The position numbers were made by a program, and so were the translations under genes. The notes beneath the pieces are model-generated. The model was not told the origin of the DNA and made no database searches. It worked only from the letters and a program-made list of their open reading frames with translations. A stretch of 64,000 nt of DNA, taken from NCBI GenBank assembly GCA_003988855.1, contig QYAI01000061.1, positions 62,001-126,000 of the forward strand. The letters are read 5' to 3'. Below, piece by piece: positions 34,062 through 44,692 of this stretch. Position 1 is the first letter of the stretch; each line of letters opens with the position of its first letter. Source of the DNA: Arachnopeziza araneosa. Lineage: Eukaryota; Ascomycota; Leotiomycetes; Helotiales; Arachnopezizaceae.

Positions 34062-35683
34062 TTAACTCAGGGATATGCTCAAGTTTGTGTTAGTTAGAGT
34101 TGGGTACTCAATCTGGAGCAGTACATACACATAATTATTCTCGTCTTTGCCCGCTTCCTCCATGTTGTTACTTCCATAGACTGAATCCTTCGACAAAACC
34201 AGAACATCAACATACCAGTGTAGTCCGTTTCTTCTTTTGATGGATGCTTTCACTATCCTGCCAGACTGCAATATCAAAGAAGGATTATCTGAGCTTTCGC
34301 TTTTTGTCGCTTGCCCATCTTGCGCATATATCGAATTGAGACACACCTCGAGTCTGTCAAGCTTCTCCCTGAACATACCAATTGGCCACCCGAATTCTAG
34401 AAAAAATGAATCCTTTGGTGTCTCCTTGCAGAAAGCTCTAATGCGCCGCCGCGTAAAGGCGCCGAGTATTATGCTCTGAAGTTCAAACCCACTTCTCAAG
34501 AGGTGTGTTTGTGAAATATGGGCTTTGTCAATAGTCACACATCGCTCGGTTGCTTGGTTATCGAAGTGGGGAATATACGCTTCGACAACCAGCTTTTGGT
34601 CAACGTAAACTCCTCTCCGAGGCGTTAACCATCCAAGTTCCTTGGTCGGCCGGCGAAAAAGCCCGGATGAGAGTATTAATTCAAGGCCAATCAATTTAGA
34701 GCTTTCGGATTTGCAACGAAGGGGGAGGAAGTATTCTCTGTTGTCTTTGCGAGAATATCTTTTAAACATCTCTTCTTTGACGTTAACGCCTCTACTTGTT
34801 ATTGTGAATCGAGGTGCATGGAACTCATCGAGACTGGAGATATTTCCAGATAATTTGAACGAAATAGGACTTGTTGCCAGCATGCCAATGCTTTTTCCTG
34901 TAGGGTGAAACAACGTCTAGGCGAAAAGCGATTCATCGTCATGTCGATTGAAGATTTCAACCTGAAGACGAAAAAAAGCATTCTCTCCTTCTCCGTACAG
35001 CAGAGGCACATGGACATTAAACAAGCCCATTAGAGAATATGCGATATCTTCGATCCTTGTTGTTTGCCTGGTTGATGCCCATGACATCTTTTGGGCAATT
35101 GAACACCGGTCCCAGTTGACTAAATCATTAATCTGGGTAACTTCTTGGACTAGATATCGAAGGGAGGATTTTGTCCCAAGAAATTTCCAGTCTTGACTGT
35201 AAAAAATAAGGGTGGGAGGCGCTAGAAGTTCTTGTAAGGTCCATCCGCGGGTAAACCATTTGCTTCGACGAAACTCGGAGTCGGCTGCCTTGAGATGATC
35301 GTCGGTAGATACATCAGACAGATAAGCATAGCAAACTTGAGCTTCTTCATACCACTTGAACATCGAGTTGATGGCCTCAGACAGCTCGTCACTGCTGGTC
35401 TTGTCTATGCAGCAGGAGTCAATCCACTCCTCAGCATCAGCATAATCTGGTCATATCATGTAAATAAAATTTATCAACTAACAGTCCATTCCCATCCATC
35501 TCGTGCTGCTTGCTTACAGCAGCTTTCTATCTTAGTCCAACCAGCCTGTGAGCTAGTTTCGCCGCTGGTGAGATCCTGCAGCGTCACTTCTTCTTTCTCC
35601 CATCTGTGAGAGAGAATGGAGTAAAATGGGATCTCGCCACTGAACTCTGTGAGCTTCATTGTTGAAGTATTGAGGAGACGCAT
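34062..35683 (-). pseudogene. HET-domain (heterokaryon incompatibility) gene with in-frame TAG
   Basis: Exon 1 is 35683-35483, followed by a 56-bp GTTAGT intron and exon 2 from 35426. The product starts MRLLNTSTMKLTEFSGEIPF, YSILSHRWEKEEVTLQDL, then (exon 2) WIDSCCIDKTSSDELSEAIN, MFKWYEEAQVCYAYLSDV, RGWTLQELLAPPTLIFYS and QKMSWASTRQTTRIEDIAYS. These are the conserved HET-domain blocks. After residue 236, in the motif DDESLFA-W, the Trp codon is TAG (34917-34919). The same frame stays open for another 284 codons to 34062 with coherent C-terminal sequence. HET proteins trigger cell death when incompatible hyphae fuse. This allele is either null or makes a HET-domain-only protein. Confidence 0.8.
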
Positions 35684-36107
35684 GATTATGGTAGACCTTG
35701 ATCAGAAGATTGAGCTGGAATCTGAGAAGTTTGCCAATTTCCAACTCTTCAAAACTGGCCGTGGTAGAAAGCACCAGCCCAGCAGTAATCCTTAAGCGGT
35801 GTAGACTACCTGTGCATTATATGATTGAAAGAGATCATCCGATTCCTGAGATGACTGAGTTCTGAATAAAGTTCAAGACAACAATGAGGCTGAGATGCTT
35901 CTGCTGCAGACTCCACAGTTCCTTCTGATTTGCCAATTAGTCGCTACCAATGAAGAGCTGCTGAAGAAGCCATCAGCCTGTTAAGTATTTTCAAACACTA
36001 AAACAATAGCTGCAGTCTCCTTTGAGTTCCTAATGTGCTATTGTTCCGACCATGGCTTGCATTTTTATGATGTAGCTTGCCACTGCCGCGATCATCTCGG
36101 GTTGCCA
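35684..36107. other. Short spacer between HET pseudogene and S9 fragment
   Basis: 424 bp with no supported coding frame. It should include the promoter of the HET gene. Confidence 0.4.
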
Positions 36108-36479
36108 CTACTCTACAAGCAGAAGCTTTCTATACCACGCTTCTTCTTCTTCTTCTTCGACAACCTGTTTCCTTGTAGCAGCTTTTCTAAACCCATGTCC
36201 CTCGCCTTCAAAGAACACGGTTTTCACCTTCCCACCATTTTCTCTTATCGCTTTTGCTGCATCCTCAGCCTGGTTTGGCGGTACTATCTTGTCTTCTAGA
36301 CCTTGGAGCAAACGCAAAGCAGATTTGATCTTCTTAGCATGGAAAACTGCACTCCTTTCTTCCCAAACCTTTTCTTCGTCTTCGGGTGTGAGGGTCCGAT
36401 CACCAAATATCAGTACCTTAAGGTATCGACTCTCTTGCTTATGAGTTTGCTCGTGACAAAGCTTCATGTTTCCGATCTA
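36108..36479 (-). pseudogene. 3' fragment of an S9 (prolyl oligopeptidase) family peptidase
   Basis: Only the last ~120 residues of an alpha/beta-hydrolase peptidase remain on the minus strand. They read ESRYLKVLIFGDRTLTPEDE, then LRLLQGLEDKIVPPNQAEDA (strand with the catalytic Asp), KVKTVFFEGEGHGFRKA (catalytic His) and a family-typical end AWYRKLL. The nucleophile Ser region and the whole beta-propeller are absent. No matching upstream exons appear before the next gene; at most a splice acceptor (CCAACTAG) lies just upstream at about 36480. An in-frame run of six Glu codons (EEEEEEA) comes from a (TTC)n microsatellite at about 36142-36160. It cannot be an active peptidase. Confidence 0.75.
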
Positions 36480-36976
36480 GTTGGTGTGAGTATAACTTCA
36501 CACCTCAATGTCTCTGAGTATTGGGCGGCTGGGTTAACCTTAGTTTGCGGTAACTCAGATGTTTTCTCTAGCCGTTTTAGCACCAAACTTTAAATGGCGT
36601 CAAATCCGCGCTTATAAACCCAGCGGCAATCAGATTCTACGTAGGAACAGCGCTTTGACTTCTTCCGACAACTTCTTCCCACTGTTAGGTAGAGTATAAC
36701 GGCAGCACTAGGTACGCTGTGAAAATTCTAGCTATTCCGGCTTTCAAGGACCTGAAATGAGACCACGCGTGGAAGAATCATGAGATCGCTTCCTCGAGAC
36801 AATCTACGCCTGCTGAACTATACAATGACCGAGAAGCATAAGCGGGGAATATCAAGATGCCTAATTCTGGAAAGCACAACTTCAATTCTTGATAAGGTAT
36901 GCGCATGTTCAGTGACTGAGCATGTATCCTAATGCCAATGCGCATATGGAATAAATGCTGTCTCAACTATATCAAC
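36480..36976. other. Spacer with no recognisable gene
   Basis: The missing upstream part of the S9 peptidase would be expected here but is not found in any frame. Nothing else is supported. Confidence 0.4.
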
Positions 36977-37336
36977 TCAAGCGCCTCCCTCCCTCTTGGC
37001 ATATTCATCTTCTATTCGCTCTTCGTACAACCTGTCTCTCTCTGCCTGTTCCTCGTCGTCTTTTGCATCTTCAATTCTTCCACGCTGCCCAGTCGGACCC
37101 TGGCCGAGTACCCTGCCGTCCTCCAAGATCATTCGACCCTCCGAATCATATCTCCTCGTTTCCTCAATAGCCGGTTCACCCATATTTTGGGTTCTCAAAC
37201 TCTGGGTTGTACCCAAGGGATTGGAGTGACTGGTGGCATGGTAGCTTTGGCCCGTGGTTTGACCATTGGACGATCTCGTGGATGAGGAGTAGGAAGAAGA
37301 ACTGTAGGAGAAGTAGTTCGAGTTTTGATTTGACAT
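36977..37336 (-). CDS. Hypothetical small Ser/Tyr-rich protein
   Basis: A single exon of 119 residues. The first 30 residues are Ser, Tyr and Asn rich (NYFSYSSSSYSSSTRSS). The centre holds RRYDSEGRMILEDGRVLGQG, and the last 40 residues form a charged helix (DDEEQAERDRLYEERIEDEY). No domain is recognised. The ordered core and codon pattern argue for a real gene; function unknown. It could be a small nuclear or cytosolic protein. Confidence 0.6.
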   Translation of the reverse strand: MSNQNSNYFSYSSSSYSSSTRSSNGQTTGQSYHATSHSNPLGTTQSLRTQNMGEPAIEETRRYDSEGRMILEDGRVLGQGPTGQRGRIEDAKDDEEQAERDRLYEERIEDEYAKREGGA

Positions 37337-37785
37337 TTTGCTGTTAGATTTGTTAAAGTTGTTGATGAGTGTTAGGAATTTGAATGTTGAGGCTGGATTC
37401 TTGACCTCGAGGTTGATGTCATGGTGGCGAAATCGCCACGTGACTTTCTTCAGGTTTGTAGAGAACCATGTGTCTTGGTTTCATGCTGTATCATTTCAAT
37501 TGTTAGTTATCTGATTGTTAAATTTTTAAGTGCCCGTAAATTTCTAAGACGTTATCTTCTTCATGTGATTTGAAGCACCTTGTTACTTGCCAGCATGAGC
37601 ATGACAATGTTGTCTTTCTCATCCCTGATCGAGGTAGGCTCTTTCAAATCTACTTTGCTATCACATATATTGTTTTAGTAGAGAGTAATTGTTGACTAAA
37701 TGCTTAAAGCACCGTTGCAAAACTCATCCATACTGTTTCCAAATCAGACATTTCATCAAGAGTGCATCATGTCAAAATATCGCTT
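37337..37785. other. Spacer, promoter of small gene and 3' side of MFS pseudogene
   Basis: About 450 bp with no open frame of interest. A CACGTG sequence at about 37437 lies roughly 100 bp upstream of the small hypothetical gene. Confidence 0.4.
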
Positions 37786-39016
37786 TTATCTTGATATTTG
37801 TTGTCTAATTAATTGCTGATATACTTTGCTACTCCCTCTAATCCTTGGCCCATATATTATAAATACAAATGGAATGACGCTCAATCAAAGGCTTATAAAT
37901 GCTAGCAAAGTTGTGGCCCATCGAACCCCAAGTCTATCATATAGCGGCTTAGCGACTAAGGAAAGGACGGCGCTTCCAGTGCTTCGAGAGATAGTGATTG
38001 CGGCCATCGCGCTAGCGCTTGCAGTCTTGTAAGAATCTGCGAGGTAGTTTAATACTCCAGATATCAAAAGAAAGAAGCCGACCCCACCTGAAAGGGCAGG
38101 CACAACCCAATTTATCTGAGTCGAAGCACTCCAACCAAGCCAGAAAAGCGATATTACGCACATTGGACCGCCCATACAAGCCAAGGGTAATCTTTGATAC
38201 TCTTCAATATCCGCCCACACTTTCTTTTTAAGCTTTGCCTGAGCTAAGTAGTGATCATAAACCAAGCCTATGAGAAACCCCACTGAGTTCCCAAACGCCA
38301 CTAAATCAATTAGTAGTGTTAATTGCCTATGGAATGGTTTAATGCTTACCGGGAAGAAATGCTACGCCTGTCATAACCGTGCTGAGACCGTAAATATCTT
38401 AAAATATAATAGGATATGCTTGAAAGAATAGGTCTGTAAGGAAAGTCAATTATCGGCGTCCAAGTCTTGACTCCCAAGAAGATATTGGCAACTTACAAGA
38501 TACTCCACTGGCAAAGCCCAGATAGAGACAAGGAGATGTCACAAGAGGCTCGGATAGGAGCATTCGCAATGGCCGAAAGACCGAGACAGTAACGAAACTG
38601 ATAAACCCACTTCCCTCGACTTCGCCTCGTGTATAAATGGCAGGATTTCGTGTCAACCTCTCCATCTGCTTTTCTTTCTGCCTGAACAGAACTGGTGCAA
38701 AATTTTCAGGCACGAATAATACCACGATGAAACTCAATCCTCCCAGTATGCCTAGAACAGAAGATAATACGCATGTCCCGAACCGATCTTATCCACCACA
38801 AACATGCGGAACCATCTTGCATGCTTGATTACCCCTACCCAAAGCCAAGGAAAGCCCTACCCGATGGCTGAGTGAAACTCGTCGGCTCACGCATAGAGCT
38901 ACAGAGGTTATGAGACATCCTAGAGCTGTGCCTTGTTCGGGAGAGGCTTGAGTATTTATTTCTGCTGCGAGATATATGCACGTCAGTCTTCCGCTTCCAG
39001 AGTAAGAATGCGACAT
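37786..39016 (-). pseudogene. MFS drug/H+ antiporter-type transporter, decayed
   Basis: A minus-strand major-facilitator gene with several breaks. Recognisable pieces, in order, are EINTQASPEQGTALGCLITS (around the TM4-5 region), LGILGGLSFIVVLFVPENFA, FISFVTVSVFRPLRMLLSEP, then across two introns YPIIF-stop-DIYGLSTVMTG, VAFGNSVGFLIGLVYDHYL, PALSGGVGFFLLISGVLNYL and a PFVFIIYGPRIRGSSK-type end. In-frame stops are TAA at 38789-38791, TAA at 38399-38401 (probably CAA in YPIIFQDIYG) and TGA at 37885-37887. The first three or so membrane helices were not found upstream. Splice sites around 38486 and 38350 look intact, so decay is recent. Confidence 0.75.
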
Positions 39017-40035
39017 TCGAGTCTGGATGCCAGATATGATGAGCTAATATCACCTTGAATTTATCCGCCATTGGATCCGGAGATCTGGCAACCTACAACA
39101 GATTTTACAACTGTCCAGAAAAGATCTTTCCATTCGCCTTGGCTATCAATGTAATTTGTTATTTGTCTATTATTTGCTTCTAAAAGTCTTAAGAGGATTA
39201 GCCCTCGATGGACCACTCCTCCCGGCACTCGCCATTTCCACACAACACCCTCCCTTGATCCTCCTCATTCTACGCCGACCACGACAACAGACCTGGGAGT
39301 CAAGTCCAGGCAGCTTCCATCACTTCCTCATCTTCAGGGTTAGAGGCGTTTATGGTCTAGACGCTGATGGTGGGTCATGATTACAAACACATACGCATTT
39401 CTCAATCCTGCTCCTCCTCTCTTCCCTCTCGGTAGCTGGTGCTACACATATCCGGCATATCTACCACAGATCTGAGCAGGTGTGCTTCCGTCGCGAGACG
39501 GAAATCCGTGGAGTTAAGAGAGAGCTAAGAGGGAGAATCTGCGGGAAGAGACAAGTGAGCTCGTGTTGATGAAGACTTCCACAGGGGTTTCTTGTGCGTG
39601 AGATGCAGAATGAGCTCATCTCTGGGTCTGGGCAAAGAGTGTCGCAAGTATGTGATGGAAGTGCCGAATAACTGTGTCGAGATCTGTCATCTTGTTTACG
39701 TTTCCTTGCCTGTTTTCTTGTTGCATTGGACTTGGCGAGCTTGTTCGGCCGCTCGTGGTGATTGAGTGATACCTGAGAAGTTTTACTTGCATGTAGAAGC
39801 TCAACGTCCTTGCTGGCTTAGTATAGCACTGTCCTTGCAATTTCACTGTCAAGATTTCCATGAGCGATAAATTCAAATAGATTAAGTCTTTAAAAGAACA
39901 GGCAGGCTGCTCTGTTGTATTATGCCTCTTCATTAGGTTCCCTATAGACAGCATAACTCATACCTTTGTCCTCGTTCATTTCAGTGGCCGTTCAACCATA
40001 AACGCCACCCTTTCCCTTTACCAAATCACCCATCA
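39017..40035. other. Gene-free spacer downstream of O-methyltransferase
   Basis: About 1 kb; short frames only. A 112-codon minus-strand frame (39616-39954) has no domain or compositional support and is treated as chance. Confidence 0.4.
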
Positions 40036-41414
40036 TCACTGCTTCAACCTACCCTCCACCACCCCCTGTTCCCCAGTCTTGAACCTCCAAACCTTCACCA
40101 TCTCCAACCCCGCACTCTCCAATAACTGCCCAAACGCCTTTTCACTCCTCTCCTTCCCTCCGATAGTAAGCATCACGATATCCTTCCAATAACCCGTCAT
40201 CTCCCCTCCAACTGGCACCCGGTCCGGCAAAACCACCTCTCCAATCAAGATCCGACTAGTCTTTCCCATCGCCTTAGCAGTATTCTTGAGAATCTGCACG
40301 CAAGTATCGTCCTGATAATTATGGATAATCCTCCTTAGGTAGTAGATTTGCGCATTCTTTACTGGTTGCTCGGTGAAGAAATCATAACTCATTCTTTCAA
40401 TGCCGGGAATCTCGTCCGCTCCGATGGAGGCAATGACCTCGGGGCGGTCTTGCAGGATCATCTTCGCTCCGTAGCCGCTCTCCGTAGCCGACCGAATGAT
40501 CTCTAACATGTGTCCGCGCCCACCTCCGACGTCAACGATGAATGGTCGGCTGGGTTCATGCTCCACGGCGGATTTAAGCGACTCGAAGGGGTACATGCCG
40601 AGAGTTGGGAGGAAGGGCTCTTGTTGTTTCATGGATTTGCTGAAGATTTCGCCTTGTTCTGGATTGTCCCGGAGGATTTCATAAAAGGTCTTGCCTTCGC
40701 TGTTGTTGCCATAGGAGAAGGGAGTCTTCACTGGGTTGGTGAGATCGTCCTCTGTATGGGTGGCGAAATAGGAGGGGAGTGAGAGGTAGGTAGAGAACAT
40801 GGGAGGACTGATCATTGAGTTAGATAGGGTTTTATTCACTGGTAAGAGAGAATATACCACATCTGGAAGAATTCGACAGAGTGTCCTGGGAGATATTCAC
40901 GTGAGAATGAGGTATGGGCGTAAGTGTCTTCGCCTGTCTCAGAGATGATTCCGACACCGCAGAGAAGTCTCATGAGCCTAACTTGGAGAGGCAATGCGTC
41001 AACAAAGATGTATAAGAGGTGGGTTGTTAAACATACTGACGACAGACGTAGGAAGAGAAGCTCGTTTCGCCAGTTCAGAGGCGGGTATTGATTCTTCTAA
41101 AGGCATCTTCTCAAAAACTCGACTCTCCACCATGAAATTCAGAGAGCAGACCACGTTCAGCTATTGTTCCCAAATTAGCCAAAGAATCACATGAGAAACA
41201 CCTGATATTTCCCTGGATCGTTCCATTGGTTCCATTCAATGGTATCACTTACACCCACCCACTGGCTAACCAGATTCTCCATGGGCTCTTGCAACTGTCT
41301 CTTCATCCCATCGAGTTTCGTCAGCAGCTCCATCCGCCTCGCCAAATCCCCCTCCTTGTAGGCCTTTGCTTCCTGCAGAAAGGCCTCTGCATCCCGAACC
41401 AGATCCTCGGGCAT
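40036..41414 (-). CDS. SAM-dependent O-methyltransferase (fungal COMT-like)
   Basis: Four exons (41414-41202, 41160-41037, 40981-40858, 40807-40036) encode 410 residues with a helical dimerisation domain followed by a Rossmann methyltransferase domain. Landmarks are RLMRLLCGVGIISETGE (winged-helix part), the SAM-binding motif VDVGGGRGHMLE (about 245-256) and GEVVLPDRVPVGGE; H316 in RRIIHNYQDD matches the general-base His. The family methylates hydroxyl groups of secondary metabolites. Introns are short (41, 55 and 50 bp). I start at MPEDLVRDAEAF, but the frame is open farther upstream (to 41582) and spliced extensions are possible. It is divergent from a LaeA-like methyltransferase 0.5 kb away. 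Confidence 0.8.
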
Positions 41415-41911
41415 GGTGGTACCGTCAGCAAGACCCTGATAGCCGCTGATGGTCAAGATCTTGCGTCGCGCGAGCGCCTGAGACAGACGAGAATAGATTA
41501 GCACCTGCACTCGGGTGCTCAGCGTGAGAGGGGAGATTTGCTCACCGCGACCGAATACTTGAGGTGGTACACGCCCAGACACAAAACGTGATTGATGTCA
41601 ACCTTCCCATTGCAGCCGCGCATTGGTGCGGGTCATTCCCGGTGCTTACGGATCCTGACCGATAGCGAATGAGACGGGCCAATTTGTCAGATGGAGTTTT
41701 CGGCGCGCGAAGCCTGTTGAACACAGGCAAAGGGGGTGATTGACACAGGGGAGCCTCGCTGGACTTTAGCCTCGAGCAACCGAGCAAACGTCGAACGACG
41801 CGCGAATCTCTTCTTCCGATCGCATCTTGTTGGACTACTGCTGTTGCTCGACGTGCGCATCTTGGCTTCAGTGCACGACTACCGTACCCTGGAGCGCCTC
41901 ACAGCATAGCC
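41415..41911. promoter_or_regulatory. Divergent promoter between two methyltransferase genes
   Basis: About 500 bp between the chosen start codons. The left half stays open in the O-methyltransferase frame and may contain N-terminal exons of that gene (GTAAGC at about 41650, GTGAGC at about 41545). If so the true shared promoter is only about 125 bp. Confidence 0.4.
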
Positions 41912-43275
41912 ATGGAGCAGGGAGCGGAGGCCGAGATGGAGGCGGAACAGTACGAGGAGGTATCACGCCTTCTGCCCACACGACCTCTTGGAGTTGCTGT
42001 GTATCCTGACTCTTCTTTCAGGGAGCCAATTTTGATGGCGATTCTGCGTTTGGCTCGTCGAGGTTGGTGTGCTCCGGCATTGATTTCTAGCGCCTGGGAC
42101 TGCATTGCTAAGACCCGCGCAGCAGCGAAAGCGTGACCGAGACGCTGCAGTCACGATTACTCCGAGGAGTAGAAGAGTATGGGAGAGTCTATGCAAGTTA
42201 TGGAAAAGAAGGTATTTCTCAATTTCCTCTCCATTCAAAATGAAGAGAGGCCTAACGAAAGCGGCTTAGAATACGGCCTCCCAATGGACGAGCAAGAGCT
42301 TGATCGGATTGATATGAGCCATGCCAAGCTCTTGGTCGTATTGGATAAGAAATTATTTCTCGCGCCCATCGATCCCAATCCACAAAGGATTCTGGATTTA
42401 GGGACTGGAACGGGTGAGTAAGATCTGAGGGTGACGTGTGAGGTGTGAGTGAGAAGCTGAGGGTAGTGACTAGGGATCTGGGCGATCGATGTCGCCGACG
42501 AGTATCCCTCGGCCGAAGTGAGTCTCCTAACTTTTCATGAGAGCTACAATAACATGAAATAGGTTATCGGCTGTGATATAGCCCCCGTCCAACCAACATG
42601 GTATGCCATCTTGATAGCGTTGAGAAGGCACGTGAATCTCACATGACTATACATAGGGTACCTCAAAACTGCAAGTTCGAGATAGAAGACATAGAAATGT
42701 CGTGGACATGGCGAAAAGAATCCTTTGACTTTATCCACGCTCGCTCACTCATGCTCTGCATCCGAGACTGGCCCCGCTTAGCAAGACAGTGCTACGAGTA
42801 AGCGTCAATACTTTGCTCAACCATACACAGACTGGTTCTAATCCGTTCTAGACACCTCAAACCAGGTGGATACGTCGAGTTCCAGACTGTCTACCCCAAA
42901 CTCCTCTGCGACGACGACTCCACGCCTCCCAACCAGGCGCTGATGGAGTTTTCCGACCTCTCACACAAAGCTAGCGCGCTCGCCGGCTTTCCCCTCACAG
43001 ATCTCAACAACTTCCAATCCTACCTGAACGGAGCCGGTTTTGTAGACGTGATAGAGAGACGTTACAAATGCCCATCCTCGCCGTGGGCTAAGAATAAGCG
43101 CATGAAGCTCATCGGTGCCTTCGAGATGCATAACCTCATGGCGGGGCTGAGTGGGATGAGTCTACGCATGTTTGGCAAAGCGTTCGGGTGGTCGCGAGAG
43201 CAGACGGAAGCGTTTCTTGTGGATGTGAGAAGGGATGCGAGGGATTTGAGATATCACACTTATTGGGAATTGTGA
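41912..43275 (+). CDS. LaeA-like class I methyltransferase
   Basis: Eight exons (41912-41959, 42022-42062, 42123-42211, 42270-42413, 42474-42517, 42563-42600, 42657-42797, 42852-43275) encode 322 residues. The acidic N-terminus (MEQGAEAEMEAEQYEE, GANFDGDSAFG) is typical of fungal TAM-domain proteins. The SAM motif is ILDLGTGTGIWAIDVADEYP (about 100-119), with post-I motif VIGCDIAPVQPTWVPQN, then FDFIHARSLMLCIRDWPRLA and HLKPGGYVEFQTVYP. The C-terminal half has SPWAKNKRMKLIGAF and FLVDVRRDARDLRYHTYW. This architecture is shared with LaeA/Llm proteins, which affect secondary metabolism and development, and with UMTA-type enzymes. Exons 5-8 are certain; exons 1-3 were chosen by phase and sequence character. 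Confidence 0.82.
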
Positions 43276-44692
43276 GTTGGATGATCAACGGTTATTGGTT
43301 GCACACGCTAATGGTGTTAGTATTGTATGTTACGGACGGAAACCGGAGAGAGGTAAAAGCAATATCTTGCAAACAGAACAGGAACTTGATGAAGGCGTTG
43401 CCGTGTAAATTAGTGGGTTTCCATGGAGTATGGGATACAATAATCTACAGACTTTTAAATCATCTTCCCTATCGTTTGGTAGTACTTTTAAACGTTCTTA
43501 TGCGAACTCGTCCAATTCTATATACGGAACTCCTCTTCCTGAACTCGCAGATCTTCAGATCCATGAGAAACAATACACAACTCTGGAGGATACCATCGCA
43601 GCAAGCACACTCACTCGTGCATCAAAGATGCCTATGTCGCAGACAGCTATTCCTTGCGATGCGATCGCTCCATAAGCCAGCAAGCCCTCTGCACAGCCAG
43701 GTCTCCGCGCATCGGCTTCCGCCTTTCTCGGCACCTGGACCCGGGCTCACATCCCAAGTCCTTGGCCGTCACGGCCCGTTGGTTCTTCTCATCCAATAAG
43801 AACGCGCAGTGAAGTTGCTGGAGAATGCAGCTTGTGCAGCTTGAGCGGGTAAGAGACGAATATTGATACTCGAAACGTCGAGCTAATTTTCGTGGAAGAT
43901 GCACGACGCCGTGTCAGATACTTGGGAACGGATCGCGACGAATTTTGTGTGGTATACTCGTATCGCATGGGGGTTTCCTCCCGTGTTCTCTACACCCTTC
44001 TCAAATGGCGGTGCTTCAGCTCTCCCCGCCTCCACCGCCTGATTCTGGTATCACCCACCATGTTGAGTCGAAGTACCTGACTTGCTCACGCACTGCCTTT
44101 CTAAGTTTGAACACAATCATTCATTCCCACACCTCCATTTCAGCCGAAGCCAGCACCGCCATGGCGTCTGGGACAAAATCACAAACGCTGGGAGCCCTCG
44201 AGAATCAGGCACACATCCCACGACCCTTCATCTGCGCCCCGAAAGCTTGCATGAAGGCCCCGACATCTGCTGAGTGCCGGCGCACCCCTTTCCTTGTGTG
44301 GCGGTGGCAGGTGCAAGCCACTTCTCCTTGGCTCGCTTCTCATTGGTTGGAGCGAGGAGGAATGTGATGGTGTGTCCCCAAGCCAAGCCAAACCACAAAC
44401 CCCAAAAAAGTCGTGGAGGAGTAAGATGGAATGAGGTGAGACGAATTGAGGGAAAGAGCGATCCCTGATGCTTGGGAGTAGAGCCTGAGATGATGGGAGG
44501 CACTCTTCGTGCACCTTTAACCTCGCCTCAGCTTCTCGCGTCAGCAACTTCGACTTACTTCACTCATCGAGGCACAGCGACAAAGCTTACCTTATTAATA
44601 GGCCACTGATTCCTCGACTAAATTTCCTAGATAATTACGCCGACAAGCCGCAACCCTTTGTTCCCGAAAGGCGTACAGCAAAAAAGTGCGAA
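43276..44692. other. Intergenic region before the DUF2235 gene
   Basis: 1.4 kb with no supported gene. A 203-codon frame (43188-43799) is largely a read-on of the methyltransferase exon in another frame. CCAAT-type sequences occur at about 43788 (ATCCAATAAG) and in inverted form (ATTGG) at about 44342. The right half is the promoter of the DUF2235 gene. Confidence 0.4.

Noticed and set aside
43188..43799. 203-codon frame after the LaeA-like gene
   Set aside because: It begins inside the methyltransferase exon in another frame and shows no domain afterwards.
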